From: Bacteroidia bacterium
GTDB taxonomy: Bacteria; Bacteroidota; Bacteroidia; Bacteroidales; Paludibacteraceae
Assembly (NCBI GenBank): GCA_009929375.1
Contig: SAAO01000015.1
Location: 1 to 64,000 of the forward strand
DNA: 64,000 bases
Direction: 5' to 3'
Part shown: piece by piece, positions 16,394-23,987 of the stretch
Layout: the number at the start of each line of letters is the position of its first letter
Position numbering within the stretch: the first letter of the stretch is position 1
Notes under the pieces: generated by a model
What the model was told of the DNA's origin: nothing
What the model saw: the letters and a program-made list of their open reading frames with translations, nothing else
The model's database searches: none
Program-made: the position numbers and the translations under genes

Positions 16394-17056
16394 TTAAGCC
16401 TTAGTGGCCGATAATGGGAGTTGTTTCATTTGTCCGAGTTCATCCTTTTTGAATACACGAACCGATACGCTTGTCATCTCTTTGTAGAGGCTTTTCTTTA
16501 CAGCTTCAGCTGCTTTGTTCAGTAGTTCCTGGTCGAACTCTTCAGCGGAGCTTACAAACAGCAACAGCTTATCGGTGCTGTATGTGCCGGTTCGCGATTG
16601 GCCAAGCAAATTCTCAATAATAGTGGTCATCATTTGCATTTTCTCGCTGTCATCGGCCTGTTCGTCCAGCCATTGCTTTGCAAGCTCCATAGCAGCGTGA
16701 ATGCCATCGTCGAACTTCAGCGTTTCGTTATAATCAACCACCACTTTCATGTCCTTGCTTTTGGTGCTGAATGAGTACGAACGCTGTTTGTCGGCTGCCT
16801 TTGCATGTTCTGTTTTCATACGCATCAGCGGTTCGAGTTTCTTAATGCACCGGTGTTTGAAACTTACAATAGCATTCGAAACCGTTTCTACCTCTCCAAA
16901 GATTTCGGCCACCGCTTCATCTTCCATTTGCAATAGTGCTACACGATCTGCAGCTTTTTTCTCGGCATCTGCTTTTTGTTTTGCCTTAAATTGTCGTTCA
17001 AGTTCTTTGAACTGTTCCGGAGTCAAGTCCGGGAGTGTTACTTTTTCGTTTTCCAT
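16394..17056 (-). CDS. DUF3164 protein of Mu-type phages
   Basis: 220 residues. The N-terminus is charged and helical (LTPEQFKELERQFKAKQKADAEKK). The core has FKHRCIKKLEPLMRMKTEHAKAADKQRSYSFSTKSKDMKVVVDYNETLKFDDGIH, and the C-terminus ends RVFKKDELGQMKQLPLSA. This matches DUF3164, which is a regular member of the early region of transposable phages. The molecular role is not established. Confidence 0.82.
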   Translation of the reverse strand: MENEKVTLPDLTPEQFKELERQFKAKQKADAEKKAADRVALLQMEDEAVAEIFGEVETVSNAIVSFKHRCIKKLEPLMRMKTEHAKAADKQRSYSFSTKSKDMKVVVDYNETLKFDDGIHAAMELAKQWLDEQADDSEKMQMMTTIIENLLGQSRTGTYSTDKLLLFVSSAEEFDQELLNKAAEAVKKSLYKEMTSVSVRVFKKDELGQMKQLPLSATKA

Positions 17057-17072
17057 TTTCTATAATTGTTTG

Positions 17073-17213
17073 TTATTCGTCAAATCCGTGGGCTTCCTCT
17101 TCGAGCCTTTGCAGCTCTGCAAATTTTTCCGGATAATCCGGATCATCAATTTCATTGTTTTCGAGCCAATCTGTGAGCTCATCAATACGCTGTTCTAATG
17201 TCTGTTCTTCCAT
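17073..17213 (-). CDS. Short acidic early protein
   Basis: A 46-residue frame, MEEQTLEQRIDELTDWLENN...EEEAHGFDE, between two firmly called early genes, one base away from the upstream stop and 16 bp before the DUF3164 start. It is nearly all charged and helical, probably one or two amphipathic helices. The tight spacing supports it being translated. Confidence 0.6.
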   Translation of the reverse strand: MEEQTLEQRIDELTDWLENNEIDDPDYPEKFAELQRLEEEAHGFDE

Positions 17214-17214
17214 A

Positions 17215-17697
17215 TCAATTGAGTGTTGTTAGTTTATCTATCATTTCCTGTGTCATTTGCTTTACTTTGCCCATATCCTTTTTCATGTGTGTGAATGCGT
17301 TGTAAAGGCTTTGTAGTTTTACTTCAGGTATCGAGTTAAAGCGAATACTCAAGGCATAACCTTCGGGGACTTCTGCAGCCCGGCATGCAATCGCTTTTAC
17401 AAGGTTCATATCAGCCGGAGCTCCAAGGCTCGCACGCCATGCAAATATTGAAGCTATCAGGCGTTTGCGCATAGTGTCAAGTTTTGCAAGTTCGTCATCT
17501 TCCTTTTTGCCAAAGGTTCGCTCTATTGCGTCACAGGCCTGAGCCAACTGGTCAATACTAAGGTTGAGCGATGTATCAACTCCAAATGTGCCGAGAATGG
17601 TCAATTTGTCCTCATTGCGAATGGAGTACTTGCTTAGGAGTGTGTGAAACTTCTTTACAAGATTTTTGTGGGTTAATTCTGCCGTGGTTGTTTTCAT
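17215..17697 (-). CDS. Conserved early protein of Bacteroidetes transposable phages
   Basis: 160 residues. Notable segments are KLTILGTFGVDTSLNLSIDQLAQACDAIER and KRLIASIFAWRASLGAPADMNLVKAIACRAA, followed by FNSIPEVKLQSLYNAFTHMKKD. The length and location between the ATPases and DUF3164 recall the GemA/gp16 (DUF1018) position in Mu-like phages, but sequence similarity is not clear enough to assign it. Confidence 0.55.
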   Translation of the reverse strand: MKTTTAELTHKNLVKKFHTLLSKYSIRNEDKLTILGTFGVDTSLNLSIDQLAQACDAIERTFGKKEDDELAKLDTMRKRLIASIFAWRASLGAPADMNLVKAIACRAAEVPEGYALSIRFNSIPEVKLQSLYNAFTHMKKDMGKVKQMTQEMIDKLTTLN

Positions 17698-17707
17698 TGT
17701 CGTAATT

Positions 17708-18343
17708 TTATTTGATTGTCGGGGGCGTTCCCCAGTAGTTTAGTGCTCTTTCAGGCCATATATCGTATTCCTCTTTCGGCCCTTTATATCTTCCGTGGCT
17801 AAATGCCCGGTAACCTTCCACCCATATCTTCAATCCTGCATCAAACTTTACGCTTTTAGCGCTCCGGCCTGCCGGATTCTTCCCATCGGCATGGCTGATA
17901 AAGATTATGAGTTTATCCGGGAACTGACTTTTAAATTCGATATAATCCTTATAGCTCATCATCATGTACTGAAAGGAATCAATAACCACTATTCTCGCCG
18001 ATTTCTTCATTTTAAGGCGTGTTGTAAGGTCATTTATCGGTTCGTCAACAAAATGCACCTTGTTGTCTTTTGCCTCGCTCATATTGAACTTTATGAGGTT
18101 TTCCTGCATGGTATGTTTTGTGCCTTCCTCCCTGCTGTTAAGCAGTACGTTGTCGAATTTTGCAAGCTCTTTTATCAGCTGGATCACAAAACTTGTTTTT
18201 CCGTTCCCGGAGTTTCCCCAAATAAACCAAACACCTGTCATTTCCGGTTTTTTAAAGGCATCGTACCAGGCGCCGGTAAAGTCAATAAGTTTGTATTTTT
18301 TATCAAGTATGTTTTGTACTGTGAGAGCTCGTTTTAGTGCCAT
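17708..18343 (-). CDS. Phage RecA-like P-loop ATPase
   Basis: 211 residues. It has a classic Walker A GNSGNGKTS (about 43-51), a Walker B ARIVVIDSF (about 116-124) and a sensor-like LIIFISHADG. It lacks the N- and C-terminal domains of true RecA or DnaB, so it is a minimal RecA-fold nucleotide-binding protein of the kind found beside DNA-metabolism genes in phages. It sits directly after the MuB-like gene, separated only by a REP-like element, so it probably assists replicative transposition or DNA handling. Confidence 0.7.
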   Translation of the reverse strand: MALKRALTVQNILDKKYKLIDFTGAWYDAFKKPEMTGVWFIWGNSGNGKTSFVIQLIKELAKFDNVLLNSREEGTKHTMQENLIKFNMSEAKDNKVHFVDEPINDLTTRLKMKKSARIVVIDSFQYMMMSYKDYIEFKSQFPDKLIIFISHADGKNPAGRSAKSVKFDAGLKIWVEGYRAFSHGRYKGPKEEYDIWPERALNYWGTPPTIK

Positions 18344-18377
18344 GTATAAGTGTCGTTGTAGTTACCGTATCGTTCGC

Positions 18378-18415
18378 GTTTCCCCCTCTCCACATTGAGA
18401 GGGGGCAGGTGTGGT
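18378..18415. repeat. REP-like palindromic element between ATPase genes
   Basis: TTCCCCCTCTCCACATTGAG followed by AGGGGGCAGGTGTGG: an imperfect palindrome of the same class as the other GC-rich repeats in this prophage, filling the 76-bp gap between the MuB-like and RecA-like ATPase genes. Confidence 0.6.
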
Positions 18416-18419
18416 GTCA

Positions 18420-19280
18420 TTACCGCATTTTGTTCAACTCAATTTTCACCCTCGTAAGACTTCCGTTTACCTTTGCAATCATTGCCGGGATATTGACATT
18501 CGGATTATTGGCCTTTGCCACCATTGCCACCTGTTCGCGTACAAAATCATCATAGGCATCAGCGCCATCGGGTGTTACTTTCTGATATCTGCTGCCATAT
18601 CTTCTGAAAATTTCAGAGAAACCAACCTTGCTCAAGTCTTTTCCCCGTTTGATTTTTTCACGAAGTCCATCAGCGCCCATCATGTACCAGCCACAAGCTC
18701 CCTCGGTAGCGTTCCACAATGCTTTTAGCTCTAAGAATGCCGGATAGTCCAGGTCGCCGGCTTCGTCAAGTATGATAATGGGGTTGGGAATAGATCGCAG
18801 ATAAAACACCAAATCCGCGTACACATCGCTGTACTTTCCTGTGTTTCCCAACCCCAGTTCTTTTGCTATTTGGCGGATAAGTTTTTGTTTCGATTTTACT
18901 TGTGAGCAATCAATGTACACTGCGTATTTGTTTTCTTTCACAAAGCAACGGGCGGTATGTGTTTTGCCTAAATCGGCCACATCGCAAAGCAACCCGCTCA
19001 GACTGTTTTTCTGACATGCCAGCAACTGAGCATAAATGAATTGATAAGCCGGTGTTTTAGCAGTCACCCATACAGGCTCATCTCTGAGCTGTACATCAAG
19101 CCGGCGGGCTATGCTGAACCATTTTGCATCGGTTAGTAAACCTTCAATTTCGCCATTAAAAATCCTGCTCAGTACAGATGAGCTTATCTCGAGCGATACG
19201 GCCATTTTGGCGTTACTGTCGTAGTTTGTTCGGGCGGTTCTCATTGCCTCTACTACTCTTTGTTTTGTTTCCGTGTTCAT
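18420..19280 (-). CDS. MuB-like transposition ATPase (target-capture/activator)
   Basis: 286 residues. An N-terminal HTH domain (about 1-70, SLEISSSVLSRIFNGEIEG) is followed by an AAA+ core. The Walker A position reads CDVADLGKTHTA, where the usual first Gly of GxxxxGKT is replaced by Asp, and Walker B is PIIILDEAGDL. MuB-type proteins bind target DNA with ATP and deliver it to the transposase. It follows the transposase gene and a triplet of 12-bp repeats that span its upstream untranslated region. Confidence 0.85.
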   Translation of the reverse strand: MNTETKQRVVEAMRTARTNYDSNAKMAVSLEISSSVLSRIFNGEIEGLLTDAKWFSIARRLDVQLRDEPVWVTAKTPAYQFIYAQLLACQKNSLSGLLCDVADLGKTHTARCFVKENKYAVYIDCSQVKSKQKLIRQIAKELGLGNTGKYSDVYADLVFYLRSIPNPIIILDEAGDLDYPAFLELKALWNATEGACGWYMMGADGLREKIKRGKDLSKVGFSEIFRRYGSRYQKVTPDGADAYDDFVREQVAMVAKANNPNVNIPAMIAKVNGSLTRVKIELNKMR

Positions 19281-19284
19281 TATT

Positions 19285-19320
19285 TTGGTGTTTTAATTGG
19301 TGTTTTAATTGGTGTTTTAA
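19285..19320. repeat. Three perfect tandem 12-bp repeats between transposase and MuB-like genes
   Basis: TTGGTGTTTTAA is repeated three times without interruption, directly upstream of the MuB-like start codon. CGTTTAAAG follows at 19324. The core GGTGTTTTA recurs near the prophage end at 22689-22735, and CGTTTAAAG recurs at 23082, which suggests a shared protein-binding site (transposase or repressor). Confidence 0.75.
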
Positions 19321-19326
19321 TGTCGT

Positions 19327-21360
19327 TTAAAGGCTGTTTAATCCCCATTCAGCAGCATCGGCTTCAAAGCTTTCGTCATGGTCAAAATATTGCTCTGTTG
19401 CTGTTTCCGGTTTTGCGGTTTCAACTTCAATGGTGGCATATTGATCCAAATTTTGCATCAGCTGAACTCTTGATATTTTTTCGCGACCATCTTTAATCAT
19501 TCTGTCGAATTGTGCGATATATTTTGCCTGTTCAGTCATTGCCTCCGTATCGGCATCAGTCCATTCTGCATGCGATGTATTGTATTTCACAATTTTCTTA
19601 GCTTCACACAGATAATCGTCATGCTGATACAAATACACTTCGTCTATTTGGTTTTCCCCATTAGCATTCATTGGCATGTAATAAGCCTGAACCGTGTAGT
19701 TGTTTGGCTGTAGTCTTCCAAGAACTTCAGGGTTAGGAAGCATATAGTCTGAGTGCTGAACCTGACAGTACATATTGCGTTGAATGCTTGTAGTAGTACA
19801 TTCGCCAATGTAGCGAACCAACAAAGGGCGGTTAATGCTTGCAAGGTTCGGATTGAGGTTTTCTTCCATTACCTGCATGCGTGTTTTTCCTTTGTATTTT
19901 TTCTGATCCCGGTGCAGTCCGTTATTGTAAAGAGCTATTGTGTGAATATCGTCGGCCACTAACTGTTCAAAACTGTATGTTTTTTCCTTAACAGTATACC
20001 TATTGTTAGCTTCGTCGTAAATACGCTCACCACCTGTTTGGTTAGCTTCGAGTTTTCCGTACCAGCGACCGATACCATCCTGATAGCGCTTTTCGTAGCC
20101 ATATTTCTTTTGTCGGTTAAGTTGCTCGGCGTGTTTCTCCTGCGAGTTACTTGGTGCACACCAATGGACAAATGGGAACACAACCCCGGCTTTCATCAAA
20201 TCATCCTTAAAGTTGCTTACAAGGTGATGTTCAACTTCCATTTCGAGGGGCATTCCCCAACCGCGCGAGTCAATAAATCGAAACATTTCACGAATACAAC
20301 CGATAAACAGACCTACATCTTTGCGTACCGAGTAAGAAGCACCAATCAGGCATCCACTTGCAACATCATAAGCATAATAGGCTTTAACACGGTCGCCGTT
20401 GTGCATTTTGCGCGGTAGATCACGGTCATCGAGCGATATTTTACTCAGCGAGAAATTAGGTGCATGGCGATGCATGTGTGGGCGGATAGTAGATAAGAAT
20501 CTATGACCGGCAGCGCGATAGCTGTCAACAATAGCTCTGTTTTTAGGCTTATTGATGTAGTTCCAGCAGGTTTTATCCGATACGGTTATAAACTCTCCGC
20601 GATTTTCATTGTAAAAGTCCATACGGTTGAAAATTTCACCCGTTTGAATGTTCACAACCTCAATTTCGCCTTTAGTGAATCGCTCATAATCCTCCGCTAC
20701 CCAACTTGCATAAGGCTTGTTACTCATACAGTACACTGAAAGAATAAGCATTTCAAGCCTTTCGTCAACGATTCGCGAATTTTGGTTACAGAAATTCCGG
20801 TGTATCAAAACTTCGTAACCACCTTTTTGATATTGGTTGTATCTGTCTTTTAATCGACGGTCATTCATTGGCAATGAGTGCGGGTATTGTTCGCGATCAA
20901 TGTCCATTACATTTTTGGCTATAGTTGGCCAATAAGCTTTTACAGTGCCTCCACACATTTTTTGAAGTGATCGGCGCGAGTTCAGCAATAAATGAATGGC
21001 ATTCAGCACACACGCGTTAGCGTAGTATTCTTTTATCGTTTCAGCCGGCAGGTACCTGTCGTCGTCCACCTCGTATGAGCTATAAAATTCAATAGCCTTT
21101 GTGTCCTGACCAAGAAACTCATCAAGTGCGTTTGTGCTTTTCTCGGCTTTAGGATCGCCAAAAACAGTCTCCATAACCCTACGGAATCGCTCCGGGAAAC
21201 TCGAAAAATCAGCCAACGCTGGAGTACCAAGACATCCGCGTTGTAATACCTTCACTTTTTTACGAGCTACCAGCTGATCATAATTTGACTTGCTAATGAT
21301 TCCAGCTTCTATAATTTGTCTTACTGGAACCGCTATGGCGTTATTATAACTTTCGTACAT
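19327..21360 (-). CDS. MuA-like DDE transposase
   Basis: 677 residues from the ATG at 21360; an upstream in-frame TTG at 21366 overlaps the stop codon of the small membrane protein and is less likely. The N-terminal part has a transposase HTH-like region (VPVRQIIEAGIISKSNYDQLV). The catalytic core shows the first Asp in SKISLDDRDLPRK, an acidic site in EMEVEHHLVSNF where the second Asp is expected, and the Glu in NSQEKHAEQLNRQKKYGYE. The C-terminal domain is basic then acidic. The protein cuts and joins the phage ends during integration and replicative transposition. Confidence 0.9.
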   Translation of the reverse strand: MYESYNNAIAVPVRQIIEAGIISKSNYDQLVARKKVKVLQRGCLGTPALADFSSFPERFRRVMETVFGDPKAEKSTNALDEFLGQDTKAIEFYSSYEVDDDRYLPAETIKEYYANACVLNAIHLLLNSRRSLQKMCGGTVKAYWPTIAKNVMDIDREQYPHSLPMNDRRLKDRYNQYQKGGYEVLIHRNFCNQNSRIVDERLEMLILSVYCMSNKPYASWVAEDYERFTKGEIEVVNIQTGEIFNRMDFYNENRGEFITVSDKTCWNYINKPKNRAIVDSYRAAGHRFLSTIRPHMHRHAPNFSLSKISLDDRDLPRKMHNGDRVKAYYAYDVASGCLIGASYSVRKDVGLFIGCIREMFRFIDSRGWGMPLEMEVEHHLVSNFKDDLMKAGVVFPFVHWCAPSNSQEKHAEQLNRQKKYGYEKRYQDGIGRWYGKLEANQTGGERIYDEANNRYTVKEKTYSFEQLVADDIHTIALYNNGLHRDQKKYKGKTRMQVMEENLNPNLASINRPLLVRYIGECTTTSIQRNMYCQVQHSDYMLPNPEVLGRLQPNNYTVQAYYMPMNANGENQIDEVYLYQHDDYLCEAKKIVKYNTSHAEWTDADTEAMTEQAKYIAQFDRMIKDGREKISRVQLMQNLDQYATIEVETAKPETATEQYFDHDESFEADAAEWGLNSL

Positions 21361-21362
21361 AA

Positions 21363-21503
21363 TCAAAACTGTTGAGGGTCACGTGGCCAAATTACACCTG
21401 TTATCATATTGATCACAAAAGCGATTGATAGTATAAGAAGCAGCCACTCATATATATTGGATTTGAAATGCACGTACAGTGCAGATATAATTTTCTTTTT
21501 CAT
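21363..21503 (-). CDS. Small single-pass membrane protein
   Basis: 46 residues: MKKKIISALYVHFKSN, then a hydrophobic helix EWLLLILSIAFVINMITGVI and a short tail WPRDPQQF. The start lies one base from the stop of the gene upstream, and its stop is 4 bp before the transposase ATG, so it is translated within the early operon. It may be a membrane-directed phage factor, but no family is recognised. Confidence 0.6.
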   Translation of the reverse strand: MKKKIISALYVHFKSNIYEWLLLILSIAFVINMITGVIWPRDPQQF

Positions 21504-21504
21504 A

Positions 21505-21723
21505 TTATTCAAATTGTTTTTCAAATCGTCCGACAGCTATTTTGCGAATTTTCTTTGGTTGTATTTCCATTCCTCCAAGCTCAATGGCCTTTTCACGTAT
21601 ACGCACGCATTGTGGGGTGTTTTGTTTGCCGGCCAGCGCCTTGCGTATAGTAGGATAAGTCCCAATCTCTAAAAGCATCCCTTTAACCTTGTAATCCACA
21701 ATAATTTTGTTGCCTTTTTCCAT
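21505..21723 (-). CDS. First early-operon protein, small and basic
   Basis: 72 residues: IIVDYKVKGMLLEIGTYPTIRKALAGK...CVRIREKAIELGGMEIQPKKIRKIAVGRF. It is the first gene after the early promoter, where Mu-like phages often carry Ner-type regulators, but it has no obvious HTH. The function is unknown. Confidence 0.55.
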   Translation of the reverse strand: MEKGNKIIVDYKVKGMLLEIGTYPTIRKALAGKQNTPQCVRIREKAIELGGMEIQPKKIRKIAVGRFEKQFE

Positions 21724-21776
21724 CTTATTACTTTTTTTGTACTTTTACCGTTTCAAAGTGTTTTTGTTCTCAAATG

Positions 21777-21845
21777 TTTTGCAAATATATACGCTTTTGC
21801 GAATACTTGCAACAGATTCCCGATTTATTTTTCGCATTTGCGTAA
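21777..21845. promoter_or_regulatory. Early promoter with overlapping repressor operator sites
   Basis: On the minus strand TATATTTG (21782-21789) is a perfect TAnnTTTG -7 box, with a TTG about 20 bp upstream (21810-21812), driving the early operon. Overlapping or beside it are TTTTGCAAATA (21777-21787), TTTTGCGAATA (21795-21805) and the near-palindrome TTCGCATTTGCG (21831-21842). The same GCAAATGCGAA core also occurs inside the repressor gene at 22018-22031. Together these look like an operator array for the divergent S24 repressor. Confidence 0.65.
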
Positions 21846-21858
21846 TATAATTTATGTT

Positions 21859-22578
21859 ATGACTATAAATCAGCGTTTTAAAAAAGTAATTGACGAGCTA
21901 TACAATGGCAACAAAAGTGCTTTTGCTAAGTCAATTGGAGTTGCACCGACAGTTATTGAGAATATTGTAGGCACAAGACAAGGGAATCCATCGTTTGAAG
22001 TAATTCAAAAAATATTATTCGCAAATGCGAATATCTCTGCCGACTGGTTGATTACTGAGCGTGGAAGGATGTTGGATGTTCAAAAAACAGAAGTGTCCGA
22101 TGAAATACAGATTTTAAGTGATCGAAATACTGATTACAAGAAAATTCAGAAACAACTAATTCCAATATACAATATTGAAGCTGCTGCCGGACTTGTATCA
22201 TTATTCCAATCTCCGGGTAATTTTATACCTATTGACTACATTACGCTCCCGAATATGGGTAAAGTTGATGGAGGGGTATACGCTGTTGGAGATTCAATGT
22301 ATCCATTGATAAAATCGGGAGACATAGTGATCTTCAGAAAGATTAATGACATGGAAAACAATATATTTTGGGGAGAAATGTATTTACTTTCGTATGATTT
22401 AGAAGGCGAAGAGTATATTGTAATTAAATATTTACATGAATCTGAAAAACCTGGCTTTATTAAACTCGTTAGTCAAAACCAATATCACTCACCCAAAGAC
22501 ATACCACTTAATAGAGTCAGAGCATTGGCGCAAATTAAAGCCAGTGTACGCTTCAATACAATCAGACCTAACCAATAG
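21859..22578 (+). CDS. CI/LexA-like phage repressor with S24 autoprotease domain
   Basis: 239 residues from the ATG at 21859; an upstream TTG at 21838 lies inside an operator-like palindrome and is rejected. The N-terminal HTH (FKKVIDELYNGNKSAFAKSIGVAPTVIENIV) is followed by a C-terminal S24 peptidase domain with the catalytic Ser in GDSMYPLIKSGDIV and a likely catalytic Lys in EEYIVIKYL. This architecture represses lytic genes and is inactivated by RecA-promoted self-cleavage. It is divergent from the early operon and shares its promoter region. Confidence 0.9.
   Translation: MTINQRFKKVIDELYNGNKSAFAKSIGVAPTVIENIVGTRQGNPSFEVIQKILFANANISADWLITERGRMLDVQKTEVSDEIQILSDRNTDYKKIQKQLIPIYNIEAAAGLVSLFQSPGNFIPIDYITLPNMGKVDGGVYAVGDSMYPLIKSGDIVIFRKINDMENNIFWGEMYLLSYDLEGEEYIVIKYLHESEKPGFIKLVSQNQYHSPKDIPLNRVRALAQIKASVRFNTIRPNQ
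22018..22031. promoter_or_regulatory. Operator-like palindrome inside the repressor gene
   Basis: TTCGCAAATGCGAA repeats the operator core found at 21831-21842 in inverted orientation, here within the coding sequence for FANAN. A repressor bound here could act as an auxiliary operator looping to the early promoter about 240 bp away. Confidence 0.4.
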
Positions 22579-22769
22579 GACACACAAAAAGTCCAGTCAC
22601 ACGCACAAGTATCGGCCATTATTGATCATATATACATGTTTATCAGCCATATAAATACTGTATCAAATCACACAAAAATGAATTAAAGGGTGTTTTATTC
22701 GTGTTTTATACCTGTTTTTAACCATGTTTTAAGACTTAAAGGACAATATATTTGTATATTTTATTGCTA

Positions 22770-22805
22770 ATTTGTAAGCCCATTTGTAAGCCCATTAGTA
22801 AGCCC
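22770..22805. repeat. Three tandem 12-bp repeats near prophage end
   Basis: ATTTGTAAGCCC, ATTTGTAAGCCC and ATTAGTAAGCCC in direct tandem. The unit length equals that of the other 12-bp array (19285-19320), although the sequence differs. Confidence 0.75.
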
Positions 22806-22902
22806 AACGTGTATTTATGTACTTTTTTAAGCCATTTCGCACACCATTTTCCGGCCCGAAGAACAATGAAAAACTGCAAAACATTATACAAGATTAGCAC
22901 AT

Positions 22903-22935
22903 AAAAAAAAGCCCCAAAACAAGCGTTTCAGGGCT
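22903..22935 (-). terminator. Rho-independent terminator on the minus strand
   Basis: Read on the minus strand: AGCCC-TG-AAAC-GCTT-GTTT-TG-GGGCT followed by eight T. Nothing on the minus strand between here and the host junction encodes a gene, so it may block host transcription from entering the prophage or end a small RNA from the prophage end. Confidence 0.75.
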
Positions 22936-23118
22936 ATCACAAAGCTTTTTAAGTGTCTTTTAAAGAGTAATTAAAGAAGGGCACTAATATATGAGCAAAT
23001 TTGCTCCCAAAATTAAACCAAAATTAAAGCAAATGTACAAATCGTTTTTATTTTTATTTTCTCATTTCTTTGTTTTTCAGCCGTTTAAAGATTCGGCTTT
23101 TGTACATTCTGTTTTTCA

Positions 23119-23966
23119 GTCTTTATACTGCTGCCAAAGAAACGCTTTGTAAAGAGTTGGGCATTGAATATGTGGTGAGCAAACGTGTGCCTCATGGTGG
23201 ATTACCCGCGCGTTCGACTACTGCTTTGCGACAGGAGTGCCGGATTCCGTATCGCATCGATTTGGCGGGTGGATGGCTCGATCAGCCTTATGTGAGTAAA
23301 ATGGCTGCCGGCTCGGTGATTACGTTGTGTATTGAACCCGATTACGATTTCAACGATAGGAGCGGAATGGCCACCAGTAGCCGTAAAAAGGCCATTGAAC
23401 TGTGGCAGACTGATGTTCCGCAGGGAGATAGTGAAAAATTAGCCAAAACATTGTTCTGTTTCGAGAACCCTCCGGGAACCGAATATGTGAGTGGTTCGCA
23501 GGATGCATTGGGTATTGTGATGCCGGGATTGAATAAATTTGATTATGTTGGAAATTTCTGGCCAGAGAAAATTCATTCCTGCATCAACGAAGATTTATTT
23601 CTCTGGCTCGAGACGCATATCTGGATGATTCCGCTTTATCCGCGTCATCAGGGCTACGATGTGTTGGCCAATACGCATATTACTGCTGAAGCTGCTCAGA
23701 AACTTGCTGAGGCTACTGAGAAATGCTGGTCGGCCATTCAGAATATGAATGCTGTAGAAACAGGTTGCGCTATGACTGAAAGTTTCGAGGCTCAGATTGC
23801 CATGTTCCCCGAAATGGTGAATGCTGATATTCTGGCTCAGATTGAACAGTTTAAACCCGATGTACTTGGTTGGAAAGTAAGTGGAGCAGGAGGGGGCGGT
23901 TACCTGATTTTCTTTAGTGAAAAGCCTATCAGGAATGCTATTCAGATAAGAGTGAGGCGGAGTTGA
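23119..23966 (+). pseudogene. 3' remnant of host nucleotidyltransferase/GHMP-kinase fusion gene disrupted by the prophage
   Basis: The frame continues AAKETLCKELGIEYVVSKR (end of a cytidylyltransferase-like domain) into a GHMP-type sugar kinase: IPYRIDLAGGWLDQPYVS near the N-terminal substrate site, PRHQGYDVLAN, and the C-terminal glycine-rich KVSGAGGGGYLIFF motif. Such bifunctional genes make nucleotide-activated sugars or heptose-type precursors in Bacteroidetes. The 5' part of the nucleotidyltransferase domain is missing because the prophage sits there; it would be expected beyond the prophage's other end. The apparent start at 23070 lies in phage sequence. Confidence 0.8.
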
Positions 23967-23987
23967 CAATGATTACAATAAGATATT

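Larger units (their letters stand above)
1..23118. mobile_element. Mu-type transposable prophage, right-hand part (left end outside window)
   Basis: Identified from a MuA-like DDE transposase, a MuB-like ATPase, an S24 repressor, DUF3164, and Mu-type morphogenesis genes (gp36/DUF1320, portal, MuF, gpG/gpS). The late genes are on the plus strand and the early genes on the minus strand, converging at about 9,731-9,841, unlike the co-directional order of phage Mu. The right boundary is placed near 23,118 because host GHMP-kinase fusion coding sequence resumes by about 23,130 and because Mu-family ends finish in CA. The exact base and the 5-bp target duplication cannot be confirmed because the other end lies outside the window. 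Confidence 0.88.
22579..23118. other. Prophage end region with repeat arrays (transposase or regulator sites)
   Basis: A 540-bp stretch without a supported gene between the repressor and the host junction. It contains four GTGTTTTA-like repeats at about 11-12 bp spacing (22689-22735), three 12-bp ATTTGTAAGCCC-like tandem repeats (22770-22805), a minus-strand terminator (22903-22935), CGTTTAAAG (23082-23090) and TGTTTTTCAG twice (23071-23080, 23110-23119). Mu-family ends carry several transposase-binding sites, and the repeats fit such a role. Confidence 0.6.

Noticed and set aside
22689-22805. Repeats near the prophage end as a CRISPR array
   Set aside because: The units are 11-12 bp and directly tandem without unique spacers, and no cas genes are near.
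23070-23118. Start of the kinase frame at 23070
   Set aside because: This part belongs to the prophage end; the host reading frame resumes only after the junction.
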